A stretch of DNA of 64,000 bases from Agrocybe praecox (Eukaryota; Basidiomycota; Agaricomycetes; Agaricales; Agrocybaceae), in NCBI GenBank assembly GCA_964017145.1, contig OZ024841.1, positions 3,472,001 to 3,536,000 on the forward strand, read 5' to 3'. The position numbers were made by a program, and so were the translations under genes. Below the pieces are notes generated by a model. The model was not told the origin of the DNA, did no database searches, and saw only the letters and a list, made by a program, of their open reading frames with translations. Positions within the stretch are counted from its first letter, which is position 1; each line of letters starts with the position of its first letter. Positions 1-10,165 of the stretch are shown here, piece by piece.

Positions 1-1578
1 AGATCAACAAGGACATCATTGTACGATGGGAGAGGCTATGTGTGCTGTGGGACACCGATTCATTCCCTAAAATGGCCAGGAATCCGTATCATGCTGAAGG
101 TGTTGGTAAGTGTTATTTTGACGCCCACTATGTCTATTCGGTTGACATTTATACATATCCTTCTAGGTATCACAGAAGCCGAAGTAAAGAAACAACTAGC
201 AGACGAAGAGAAGAAACGGATCGATGCCAGTGGCGTTTCAATCCACAATACCAGTGCATGGTCCTTTATCTCCCTTGCTCTCGACTTGGAGGAAATTCAG
301 TGCGTAATATAACAAACATTTATTTTGAAACCGTGAGTTAACGATTGTATATAGGCATTGACTACGTAAATTATCAAAAGAGGTAGACGCAAAAGCCACG
401 ACACGCAAAGAGGGCGGTTTACTAGAGCAGCGCAACATCCTCCGTAGTCGAATCAGGGCATGGCAGCACCTACTGCCAGTTTACATGCCTGGTATTGTCC
501 AATTTGAGGCCAACCTCGCGGTCCAGATTCACTCTGACAACCCGGAGGACACAATCCTATGGCTTCCATCGTGTGTTCCCTTCTCCAGTCGGGACATGGT
601 GTGTGTGCATGGTTTGGCCAAGATGGAAGAGAAACTGCGCGATGCACAGCTTCAGGATTCGTTGGACAGTTTGTGCCGCACGCTTCGGGTCAAGAGTCAG
701 ATGATTCAATTCAAGAACAAAAATATACGTGGTCAGAGAGGTGGTACCCGATCTCGAACAATGATCGATCGAGTTCATGACAAGGCAAGGGTTTCTGTGG
801 AAAAATATCTGGCTTCAAGAACTGCGAAACTCGCATTGGCTGGAAACGGAGCATGGGAGAAATATTATCGTGTACTCGAAGATTCCGACGTTCGTGGATA
901 TCAGGACCCCGATAAGCTGCATACACGTACTGGTCGTCAAGGGATCTGGGAGGACGAGCAAATACTCCAGCGCGTATCCGACGCACCTCTGACAAATCAA
1001 CCATCTGACTTGGAAAGCAACAACTTCCTTTTGAATGAGGTTTGCGACCGACGAGATGGAACTGGCGAAACTCGACGTACATTGTCGTGGATATGGCTCT
1101 CATCAACTCTGACGGAGTCGGACAATATAAATAACAACAACATTTTGTGTGTTGAATGGAGTAAAAGTCGGGCCAGAGCAACCAGAGCAAAGGAAGAGGT
1201 CCTTTTATTGCAGGAGGAGATGCGACGAATTTTGGAATACTTAAATTGGAAGTCACAATGGTGGACAAGTCGTGTATCCTCTCGAACAGATGTTAAGGGT
1301 GACCTAGCCGAGGGCAACAAAGGGTATGCTCTCTCCCAGGCCGAAATTCAAACAAGTCTTGCAGCTCATTTCAGAAAGCTTTGGGCATCGCCGTTGAACG
1401 ATATTGTCATTCTGACCAAGAAGAGAATGAACCCTTCGGAAATAGCATAGATGCCGAAGAAAATGGAGGTGTTCACGATGACGATGATGACAATGAAGAT
1501 GATGATAACAACGACAACGACAACAGAAGCCTGCTAGAAGGAGGCAATATAGAATTGGACTCGGACAACGAATATTAA
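1..1578 (+). pseudogene. KDZ-family DNA transposase, 3' part, with an in-frame stop
   Basis: This is the C-terminal part of a Kyakuja/Dileera/Zisupton (KDZ) transposase, cut by the left edge. Exon 1 (3-105) ends with NPYHAEG. A GTAAGT...CTAG intron (106-166) joins in phase to GITEAEVKKQLADEE, a typical KDZ segment. A second phase-consistent intron (300-354) leads to the long exon up to 1450. That exon carries LPVYMPG, the LRVKSQMIQFKNKNIRGQR stretch, RRTLSWIW and VEWSKSRARATRAKEEV, all recognisable in this family. Codon 359-361 just after intron 2 is TGA, so the copy is probably dead unless splicing differs; a CGA (Arg) there would fit and be one transition away (inference). The frame closes at 1450, while another frame continues as an Asp/Asn-rich acidic tail to 1578, reached only by a further splice or a frameshift. 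Family assignment is firm; the exact 3' end is not. Confidence 0.8.
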
Positions 1579-2326
1579 CGACGAACATGGCCCTCTGCGT
1601 CGATGTTATTTTTCCGTTTTTGTTTTTATTTTTTTCGTTAGTTATCGTCCTTATATGGCATTAGTTCCCATATTTGGAACAACATATGTAAATCTAGATT
1701 TACATATGATTATCTAATCTTTTTATCCAATCAATAGTACCAAGGCACATGAAATAGACCTGCCGAGATTTTCTGACACGGCCAAACAATGTAATTTTGA
1801 GTAACTATTAATAACGCAGCGGCGTTCTATTTTTGAACATCATCCAAAAACATTCTGTCCAATCCATCCCACCCCCGCCATAAATGATGGCGCTCTCACC
1901 GGAAATGGATGTAAATATATTCATAAAACATGTTTGCGCTTTTTCTGCGCCCCAAATGATGCCCGACGCAGCGCAGAAGCCCAATTACAGCAGCGGGCAC
2001 TTCGGGAACACTGTTTCCGGCATTGTTTATGCATGTTTACCAGTGCCCGCCCTCTATGAGCAGCCCCGGTGTCATGCGTCATATTTGATTGAACATGAAT
2101 GAACCTGAAATTGCATAAGAGATCATTCGTTTATTTTTAAATTTCAATATTTCCTTTTTTGTATTCTCCATTTTAATTTCCCATCACGGCTCTATCGCAA
2201 CATTAAGGCACCAATTCTTCCGAAATCTATTCAGTCTAGGCTAAAGTCATAAAACCGTCGCCATGATCCAAAACAAATTACTCCTTCCTCTCAACGTTCA
2301 TCGTCTTATGCGTTCAAATCTACCAA
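1579..2326. other. No gene seen; 3' flank of the transposase
   Basis: AT-rich sequence with no convincing reading frame. It holds a perfect palindrome at 1683-1708 (separate entry) and may include the 3' UTR or terminal region of the KDZ element. I could not identify a terminal inverted repeat because the other end lies outside the window. Confidence 0.5.
1683..1708. repeat. Perfect 26-bp palindrome
   Basis: CATATGTAAATCT is followed directly by its exact reverse complement with no spacer. It lies about 105 bp beyond the acidic-tail stop of the transposase. It could be a cruciform-forming site, a subterminal transposon motif or chance in AT-rich DNA. Confidence 0.7.
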
Positions 2327-2809
2327 ATGTCTTCCACTTCCCTTGTTTCCTTTGTTCAACAATCCAAGGATGTCGTCAATTCTTCCGGACCTCGAAGAAT
2401 CAATAAAGCGTCAATATATCCATTTATTCAAATTGCCGGAGTTTTTGATGCAAACGAAAATTGCGAATATTGGCTAGCGACACATTATACGGAGGATCAC
2501 ATTTTTCAAGAAAGAGACACCGTCAGTTTTACGTACAGAATTCAGCCGGACGACACATCAAAAATCATTCGCCTCGAGGAAATCGTGCATTATGAACGAG
2601 GAATTATAGTTTTCGCAGTATCGACAACCAGAAGTTCGGCACCAGCATTATTCACAAGGCCACGCATTGCTATTCCACAATCACAAGTGTCCCTCAACAT
2701 CACACAGAAGATAAGATATGCCTACGCTTACATCACACAACGGCACAGCATATTCACCACTTATCTAAATCCGTCACATCCCATCTACTCTATTAAAAGA
2801 CTTCGATAA
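2327..2809 (+). CDS. Possible small gene, 160 aa, unrecognised
   Basis: An ATG-initiated frame of 160 codons with ordinary amino-acid composition, unlike the low-complexity frames that dominate the window. The N-terminal half reads like a small globular protein (IYPFIQIAGVF, EYWLATHYTEDHIF, DTVSFTYRI, IRLEEIVHYERG). The last 30 residues (after VSLNITQ) are less convincing and could be read-through of an intron or the 3' flank. No signal peptide, membrane span or known motif was seen. It lies 750 bp downstream of the KDZ transposase in the same direction, so it might be a passenger of that element, but nothing else supports this. Confidence 0.3.
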   Translation: MSSTSLVSFVQQSKDVVNSSGPRRINKASIYPFIQIAGVFDANENCEYWLATHYTEDHIFQERDTVSFTYRIQPDDTSKIIRLEEIVHYERGIIVFAVSTTRSSAPALFTRPRIAIPQSQVSLNITQKIRYAYAYITQRHSIFTTYLNPSHPIYSIKRLR

Positions 2810-3759
2810 CATCATGCAAAGCCCAGGCCATCAAGCGGCTGTGCAACCATCATTCCAAACACATGATTCGATGTCACATGCCTATCACGAGTCACTATGA
2901 GTCACGGGAACTGATACATCAACAACGCGGCTATGCTGAGGTTACATCCGCCAAATATAGCAATCCATCAGCTGGAAATAGCTCGATTCCTTCCATCCGT
3001 CGATTTCACTAATTGTCAAGTCAACTATGATCAATTGATCATTCAAGAAGATGTGCTTGGTCATTCTTTGCTGCGCATTAGTCAACTTTTTTATTTATTA
3101 CTCATTCTTATTCATTTCTTAGTCATTTCATCGAGCGATGGACAGTTTTCTCCTTCTTTTCCATCGTTTCAACCCATTCCTTTGTCATTCCTGACTCACT
3201 CACTCAGTCAGCCTATTCATTTAACCCCTTATTATTTGTCATTCGTTTCAACCTTACTTGTCATCGATTACTCATGCCTTGCAGGATTTGTAGTATAAAA
3301 GCTAGTTAGATCCTGTAAAGTAGACAAGAAGTACACCCCTATCATAGGACAATTGTACCGATTCAAGCAGCTATTTTTCAGTTCAGTATTCATTCAGTCA
3401 ATTCTCAGTCTCGGCAGTCAATTCTATAGCTTGGAAAACGTTTCAAGCTTCGATTATTCTCTTCTTTTTCGATGTTTGCTCTGATTTCAAAGTGGAACAC
3501 GTTCACTTTGATTTCTACTCTCTTATTCGATCTCAAAATTTTGTCTAGGACAAAAGCTCATCACAAACCTTTAAACCTATTCGATCTTTACACTAACAAA
3601 CCTTTCTTAGGAATGAAGTAACTTTATTCCCACCCCCGAACTCACAGGGAGAGAGTCGTCTTATCTAGGTCTAGCCCACTCTTTTTCTGGATTTTGTTGT
3701 TGGTTGCGTTTTGTGTGATTGTCAAAGCATAAATCACCGACAGAAAAATCGTCTTTCAA
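2810..3759. other. No gene seen; LTR-like or promoter-like stretch
   Basis: No convincing coding frame. From about 2890 the sequence has the feel of a fungal LTR or retrotransposon leader: a TATA-like GTATAAAAG at about 3291-3299, then T/C-rich sequence with repeated TTCAGT/CAGTCAATTC phrases (3379-3425). I found no second copy and no target duplication, so a solo LTR is only a suggestion. Confidence 0.25.
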
Positions 3760-3960
3760 CGGACAATGATGCGAACAATGATGCGAACAACAACAACGAT
3801 GACGATGATGCAACGACGACAACACAAGGGCGACAACCGCGCCGACGAAGACGCCCAGCGACGACGCTACGCCAACGCCAACGCCACGCCAACAACGCCA
3901 CGTCAACGATGACAACACAACGCCAACGCCGACCAATGCAACGCAAATGACGACGACGAT
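3760..3960. repeat. Low-complexity AAC/GAC trinucleotide-type tract
   Basis: Runs of AAC, GAT, GAC and CGCCAACGC words give Asn/Asp/Thr/Arg-rich frames on one strand and Val/Leu/Arg-rich frames on the other. No start, splice context or conserved motif argues for coding. Confidence 0.7.
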
Positions 3961-4089
3961 CAACGCCGGCGAACGAACACGAGGGGATGGGGTTGAGGGC
4001 ACAGGCGTGACGTGGCAAGGCGATGGGGGGCGTTTAGGATGACAAAGGCAGTGGAAAATGGGGAATGGGTACTGCGAGGTAAGTACCCC

Positions 4090-4316
4090 GTCCACGCCGT
4101 CTCCTCACTCACACCGCTGTCCACAGGCTGGCCCCTTCTATTCTGTCTCTCCCAGTTCCATCCCCACCTCCTACCCTGCCCTCTCCCAGCCCTTTCCTCC
4201 ACCCTTCCCTTCCATCTCCTTCCCTCATCCCTCCCCTTCCTCCTCCCATCTCTCTGCCCTCTCCCCTGCCCTCTCCCCTCCTCTTTACATGTTCCCTTCC
4301 CCCCTATTTTCTCCAA
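4090..4316. repeat. Pyrimidine-rich tract
   Basis: Almost pure C/T sequence made of CCCTTCC, CTCTCCC and CCATCTC words. Long open frames here are composition artefacts. It is followed by an AT-rich stretch (4317-4540) with repeated TTATGTTTT words and no gene. Confidence 0.7.
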
Positions 4317-4544
4317 TTAAATAATTATATAAGTATATAAAAAATCATGTATATTATGCATTCAAATTAATGAATTAATTTTATTTCGCTTTTTTATGTT
4401 TTTTTATGCAAATCTTATGTTTTGGTAAATGTTATGTTTTTTTGACATAAGTGACCATGCAAACAACAAGTTTCTACTAAGTTTGACAAGATTAAAGTAT
4501 TGGTTCAAGTCTTCATATGATTCAATCCATGTAACAGTGCTTTA

Positions 4545-4615
4545 ACATGCTCAGAATCAATCAGACAAGCTCAGAAATGTTCAGAATTGCTCAGAATTGC
4601 TCAGAAATTTTGTTG
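4545..4615. repeat. Short tandem repeat based on GCTCAGAATT
   Basis: Five or six imperfect units related to TGCTCAGAATT follow each other, interrupted by AATCAGACA. The block ends immediately before the stop codon side of the N1 NACHT gene (minus strand), so it would lie in that gene's 3' UTR. Confidence 0.65.
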
Positions 4616-4620
4616 TCTGA

Positions 4621-7399
4621 TCAGTTCTGAGCGGAACCTGTGGGGCACTGTAAAGTACTGCAGTCAAGTACTGCATCCCCGAATCGATCAAGGTAAGCAG
4701 TCTTTGCTTGACGTGCCCGACGGCTGAGTTGGGGGAACATCATTGCCATTTTTGCAAAACATCTAGTTCTGCAAAGGTCAACATCATCATCCAACCCAGC
4801 CCCGACTCGATCAAGGTAAGTAGTCATTGCTTGACGTGCCTGCCGGCTGAGTTGGGGGAACATCATTGACATTTTTGTGAAACATCTAGTTCTGCAAAGG
4901 TCAACAAGTATAGGAAACCTGGCTGCCAGTGGAAGTATCCCAAGAATATTGTTAAGCAAATTCCTATATTCCTCGCACTGTGGCTGTTCAAGGTCTCGTA
5001 CAAATAATCCAAGTCTTGATTTCTGGATGGATTGCAATGGAAAGACTTTCCCTCCACATATGTCAAAGACTTTTTCCCCTTCAAATGGGAAGGTTTTTGT
5101 GAATTTTGCGTACGGAATTAAATGGATGGGCTGGGCGCGGCGGGAGTATTTATAAAAAAGAACATGTTTGTTTGACAGGTTGTGTGATGATGTTTGTCTA
5201 TGCCACTTCCAGGGACGTGTCTGTTGTTTTTTCTTATCAATCTGACGTAAGTGAAGGTGTGATTCAGCCTCTCGGTTTGTAAGTGAAGCATCAACCAGAA
5301 AGGTAAGACAATAGACTGCCGCTTTGGATATTATGAGTGATTTTTCCTCATTACTGAGAGGGATCAAGAATGTGCGATGGAGGTTAACCCAATAAAGAGT
5401 GTTTGCTAAACCTAGATGTGAAAATGGCGGAGGAACAGGAGAGCCTGGTACCCGAAGCAGGCATGTAGCAAACACATAATGAGTCTCCCAATGATTGTTG
5501 TATTGGTTATGGAGTTCAAAGATGACCAAGTTGCAAAATGTTTGAGCATGATTTTGATAGGTGCCTGCTGCTAGATGCCCATCTACCTCCTAAAGAAAGA
5601 AAGCCATGTAAAGATCTGGCTTCCCATACAAATCAATATGTAGAAGTTCTTACAAGCTCAAAGGTGATGTCAAACAGGTGGTGAAGAAACATATCTTCCA
5701 CATTATCCCAAACCTGCTGTTGAAAGAGGCTTTTGCAGTAAGATTCCATTGGGAAATTGGTCACAGCAATAAAAAATGCTGCATGACTGGGTTCACACCA
5801 ATCGGATTTAGGAATTTTCAGATGAAAAGGTTTGAGTATAGTGCCACCCTCTGGATACAACAGGCCTCGCGAGCCATTATATCCCTCTAGCAAAAAAATG
5901 TAGTCAGAATGACAGTATAATTTTCTGAGATGATGAAAGTTCTGACCTGAGAATATTTCAATTAATCGAAAAAGATTCCCCGCATGCATGCCTGTTCTGT
6001 TTTTTGCGAAGTCTTTTGACCGATGGACATCAAATAGAAAGTCTCCAAAGGATTTGTGTAGCAGAATTGCCCTCTGATCTTGATATCCACATGTTTGTTC
6101 TCCTGTAACCACCTGTACGATGGCTGTGAGATCGGACAACACAGCCTCTGCTGTCCCGTCCTCGATATTGAGATATAGATCAATGGTCGAGGGATTCATA
6201 GTATTATATAAGGCAAGGAATGCCATTATATCGGCAGAACGCGATGGATCTTCTGTGCTATTCAATAAGTGCATATAAAGAGCATCGAGTTCAGAGAAAG
6301 GTAGATCTTTGAAAGGAGGGCGAAGGCCAAGCACAGCATCCAGACGCTGATGAGGCCGATGACGGGGAGAATTGAGATATCCAATTACTGTCTTTGCATA
6401 CACAAACTGGCCGGAAGACTTGTCCACGAGCTTCTTAGTTTGCTCCTCAGTCGGCCAAGAGGGAGGTATGGAAGCCCTGAATGTGTGTCCTTTACGAAGC
6501 TCCGTAAAACAATAACATAGATAGCGCCTAATATCATCATCCGGACTGTACTCATCCCCAAGGAATATCTTGAACAGCGTCGAGCTCATCTGTGTCCCAC
6601 TAAATGTGTTGGAGATGTTGCTTTCCGGACGGCTCAGCACAAGAATGCGAATTGGTATCGGGGAAATGGTGACGACATGGTGTAGGGTATCCAATATATC
6701 CCGTTGGCTCGCTAGGTCCATGCACTCGTCCAGACCATCCACAACAATCAGCTTGGGTGTGCTTTGCGCATAGCTCGCCAATAGTGGGTCCATAACAAGG
6801 GACGCAAACTGTGTCCGCAAAGACCGCGTAAAAATAAGCGGATCGCACTCGACGAAGTCTGCGACGAGCTTGCGGATACGGGGGTTTCCAGTGCAGATTT
6901 GATACGAAATCGTTGGTACGAGTGATTTCGAGTTATTGCGCGTGGGATCGTTCGCGCCAAAGAAGAAACTGGCGAGCAGGGTTCCCTCCTTGGCGCAGCG
7001 TTCACATACAGTTCTCCCAATCGCAGATTTCCCAGCTCCTGCAGCCCCGGATACCCATGTGATGAATTTATTGCGATTTCGTTCGTCCAATCCTGCTACC
7101 CAATCTACAAGTGCTTGGATGATCGCGACCCTCGTGCCTGGGTGACATTTCGGAGGATCAACGATATGCCCAGAGTCGTGATGAGCATTGGGTGCGGCAG
7201 CGGTAGCCAAACGATCAAATCCACCTGAAAAAGAATATTCCATGTAAAGGATGTTTGCGCTATATGCTAAAGCGTACGTACTATTTCCCCCGGTGTGAAC
7301 ATGGGTCGGGCTGTTATGGATCCCAAATGATCCTCCGTTGATGATGAAGTTCGAGGACGACGCAAAGAAAGATGCAGAGGTGGGTGGTATATCAGACAT
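4621..7399 (-). CDS. NACHT NTPase / NLR-like protein N1, 885 aa
   Basis: STAND-type P-loop NTPase of the fungal NLR class, usually linked to self/non-self recognition and cell-death signalling (family knowledge). Exons are 7399-7282, 7224-5654 and 5589-4621; both introns have GT...AG ends and join in phase. The start ATG gives MSDIPPTSASFFAS, a beginning shared with N2 and N3. Residues 1-40 are short and contain INGGSFGIHN and THVHTGG. The NACHT domain begins near 68, with Walker A GAAGAGKSA at 100-108, Walker B LIVVDGLDEC at 199-208 and ILVLSRPE at 234-241. The third exon encodes a domain without visible WD40, ankyrin or TPR repeats. It ends in a 41-residue segment (CRTRCFTKMSMMFPQLSR...YLDR) that is tandemly duplicated only in this copy. 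Intron 1 is 57 nt without a stop, so its retention would keep the frame. The gene looks intact. Confidence 0.85.
4685..4930 (-). repeat. 123-bp in-frame tandem duplication in the N1 coding sequence
   Basis: Two adjacent units, 4685-4807 and 4808-4930, differ by few substitutions. Each encodes a 41-residue block containing VDLCRTRCF and QLSRxARQA. N2, N3 and N4 have one unit followed by GAGLDD and a stop. In N1 the second unit ends in a different tail (FGDAVLDCSTLQ). Confidence 0.9.
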
Positions 7400-7525
7400 G
7401 ATTGACGTTGAGGGAGGATAAAGAACAGGGTCAAGTAGCAGGTCAAGGGCAGTCGTCGTTCTTCACAGCATCACAGAGCATAGCATCATGGACAACACCC
7501 TTTGCCCAAGTTTAAATATATGCGA

Positions 7526-7654
7526 AGCACGGTATAATTATGTCCCTCACAGCCTCACGGCAAATCACATCACCAACAACGCCCCTTTCCCCAACGTTCA
7601 AAGCACGGTATATTTGACTCCCTCACAGCCGCACAAGCAAATCACATCGTTAAC
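7526..7654 (-). promoter_or_regulatory. N1 upstream region: 75-bp tandem duplication with TATA-like motif
   Basis: GCACGGTATA followed by CCCTCACAGCC and CAAATCACATC occurs twice, starting at 7526 and 7601. The first copy holds TATAATTA (about 7533-7540), some 135 bp upstream of the N1 ATG. A similar TATAATTAG lies 143 and 156 bp upstream of the ATGs of N2 and N3, which suggests a conserved core promoter element. Function is inferred. Confidence 0.45.
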
Positions 7655-7950
7655 ATGATGTTATATTTAGTCGATCTAATCTAATCTAATTAAGTACCAA
7701 GTACGACGTCGAACGGAAGCGCAGGTAAAATATCGAGACAGAATTAATGTTGTCAGCACGACATTAAATGTATCCCATGAAACTGTGAACAGTGGACGTC
7801 AGAAAAGAAAGGTAGATGCAGCATCCGTGTACCCATTTTCATGGGCCAGTAAAGAAAACCACGACCTGCAAGTCCACCTCCGGAAACGCAAAGAAAAGAG
7901 CTTCAAATCTATATATCTTTATTCCATCGCTTCCCCTTCTTGAGCGATCG
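7655..7950. other. No gene seen
   Basis: Intergenic sequence with a short ATCTAATCTAATC repeat near 7675-7690. No frame, repeat copy or RNA gene recognised. Confidence 0.5.
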
Positions 7951-9480
7951 AGTTAATCACATTCGCTGTCACCTTTAAGTTTGAATAAGACAAAGACGAG
8001 CGGCGGGTGGAAGGTGAAAAAAAAGACAGGAGAGAGGAGGGAACGCGTGCGTGAAGTAATTCGAGTATATGATACAGCAATACAAAATGACCAGCACGAG
8101 AGAGACTCTTCGGTGTACGTCGGCCTAAAATCGTTCAACGTTCAGCCTAACGTTTTCCGTTCCTTGGCGAACGCCAGCGAGAGATCTGAGGTTTGATGAC
8201 TCGTAACGGCGACAGGCCGTAAAGGTCAGGAGAAAGATCACGAGAGGCGCCGAAAGACGAAAGGCGAGGAGCACCGAGGGAGAAGGGGAAAGATCGAACC
8301 AAAGCCGATGGGACGGATGGATTGAAGATAGCAGGTAGCGGTCCCATCCGAATATCAACGCAAGACGTCTGTAATTTGAAGCGAGTTTGATGAGTAATAA
8401 AGGCGGCACACCATGGAGGGAGCGAGAAGGCGGGCGAACTTTTCAGCAATCGTTAAACGTTGGCACCTCTATGCATATACAAAGCTTAACGACAGAGATC
8501 CTGCAAGAGAAGAAGGGAAAGAGGGAATAGTACTTGATCCCGCGAGAGACCTGCGTGATTGAATTAAAAAGGAAGGGACGAAGACTAAAAGGCAGCGATG
8601 GGAAGAGAAAACGTTCGCGTGGTCACGAAAGGCGAGTAGGAGGAGGAGAGAGAAAATGAATCGAATCAAACGGAATTGAAGGGAAAGGACATAGGAGAAG
8701 AGAGAGAGCATAAAGGAAGGGATATGACAGACAGAATAAAAGCGCAAAAAAAGGAGCAGGAACGAAATAATGAAGCTGAGAGGCAAGCGCGTAAGAGAGG
8801 CGGAGCCAGGGAAAACAAATGAGAAGGAAGTTGTTGGAGGGGGCTGGGGAGAGAAAACGAGGCATGAAGATAAGGGGCCAGTATGTATTCGGCCGGCCGA
8901 GAGTGATAAATTGAAGGTGCAGTTCGAGTGGGCGGGACGAGAGGAAGGATACCCAGACGATAAAGACGATAGGAGCCAGGTCAAGAGCATGACGACAGAG
9001 GGACGAGCGGACATTGCAATACTGACCAGAGACGGGATGGGAGCGAGAGCAGCAGTAATGTGCAGCAAAAGAGACGATACATACCGACCGCAACTTGCGA
9101 ACGTCCAAAAGACCATTCACGACAGACGGAGCACGAGCAGGGAGAACATGGAACATCCAAAAGGACGATCCGATACACAAAGACGACATAAATAGGGCTT
9201 GAAATCGGCAGCTCATGGATATAATCCTACGACTGCCCCGAAACACGACGAATTGAAAGCACAAATGCCGGAATGTGAGTGAACGATAGAAGGGAAAGAC
9301 AAACACAAAGCATCGGAGGACAAACATCGGAGTTTTGATCCGAACCCTAACCCGACGTGCCGTCGCGTATGTTGATATTCTCGCATCAAGTGAAGAATGA
9401 TCGCAAGGCAAGAATGGGGTCTTTGGGCGAACTGATGGTGACGCGTGACAATCTGTTTCACGAACCACCATCATCACCCT
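7951..9480. repeat. Purine-rich arm with CCCTAACCC core (copy 1)
   Basis: A/G-rich DNA on the plus strand, full of GAGAGAGA, GGAAGG and AAAGAG words. It ends in the core TTTTGATCCGAACCCTAACC at about 9333, followed by CGACGTGC and GTCGCGTATGTT. The same arm-plus-core layout recurs at 13.5-14.4, 18.5-19.6, 24.1-26.1, 30.7-31.5, 36.3-38.0 and 48.5-50.4 kb. Long minus-strand frames here encode only Ser/Leu/Phe/Pro-rich strings and differ between copies, so I do not call genes. Confidence 0.65.
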
Positions 9481-9889
9481 GCGCAGCCCTCGAGCACGCC
9501 CGACTGGGAGCTCGAGAAAGCTTTCTTTTTCATTATTGTCTACTGTCAATTACCTCCTATCACTGTTCTCTTATCTCTTCCCTTGGTACTACACCAAAAC
9601 CGCTGTGCTGAGCCATTGCTAAGCTACGACGTGGCTAGCTGGGGTTAGAAATGGGCTCCATCCATCTCGAGATGGGAGTGTCGCTATTTAAGCTGCGTAT
9701 ATCTTGCGCTATGTGGTGATTCCCTCGCTGACACAGTTGCCCCTCCGGCTTCTCCTGATTAGTATCTTTCCTCCATCCACTGGTTTCCGTAGCGGTAACA
9801 TTGCATGGAAGATAAACAAGGAAGCAGGCTACGGTATGTATTTTAGATGGCATTCTATCAAGCCCTTTACTCACCAATTTTACCCGTAC
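9481..9889. other. No gene seen
   Basis: Mixed-composition sequence between the first core and the minisatellite. Not found elsewhere in the window; no convincing coding frame. Confidence 0.5.
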
Positions 9890-10165
9890 CGCTCCCTCCT
9901 GCTACTCCAACAACCTCTGTGAGCCTCGTATGGCCACATGTGGGTCGCTATTCCTGCTATTCCAGCAACCTCTGCGAGCCGCGTACGGCCACACGTTGTT
10001 CGCTATTCCTGCTATTTCAGCAACCTCTGTGAGCTTCATACAGCCACACGTTGTTCGCTTTTCCGACAACCTCTGTGAGCCGTGTACGGCCACATGTTTG
10101 CTATTCCTGTTATTCCAACAGCCTCTGTGAGCTTTGTAAGCCCACATGTTGATCGCTTTTCTTGC
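9890..10165. repeat. Minisatellite, about five units of 46-55 bp
   Basis: The phrase CAACCTCTGTGAGC recurs at about 9911, 9966, 10021, 10067 and 10117, each followed by a GTA(T/C)GGCCACA-like phrase and CGCTATTCCTGCTATTCC. Units differ by small indels. The repeat-derived open frames on both strands are not genes. Confidence 0.9.

Noticed and set aside
3711..4316. Coding frames in the AAC/GAC-rich and C/T-rich tracts
   Set aside because: Low-complexity translation on both strands, no conserved motif and no copy elsewhere.
4621..5529. A separate 302-aa gene downstream of N1 (and the matching 242-244 aa frames after N2, N3 and N4)
   Set aside because: The apparent start is a TTG, and all copies join the NACHT exon in phase through a GTAAGA...TTTAG intron. 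It is the third exon, not a gene.
9333..9356. True telomere or interstitial telomeric array at CCCTAACCC
   Set aside because: Only about one and a half hexamer units at each site, embedded in a longer conserved non-telomeric core.
8469..9549. Long minus-strand open frames in purine-rich arms (also 13759-14434, 18832-19211, 24849-25763, 36896-37749, 49259-49869)
   Set aside because: They encode Ser/Leu/Phe/Pro/Cys-rich strings imposed by the A/G-rich plus strand. Frames differ between arm copies, and no motif or splice structure is shared.
9890..10165. CRISPR-like array
   Set aside because: Units are directly adjacent imperfect minisatellite repeats without unique spacers, and the genome is clearly eukaryotic.
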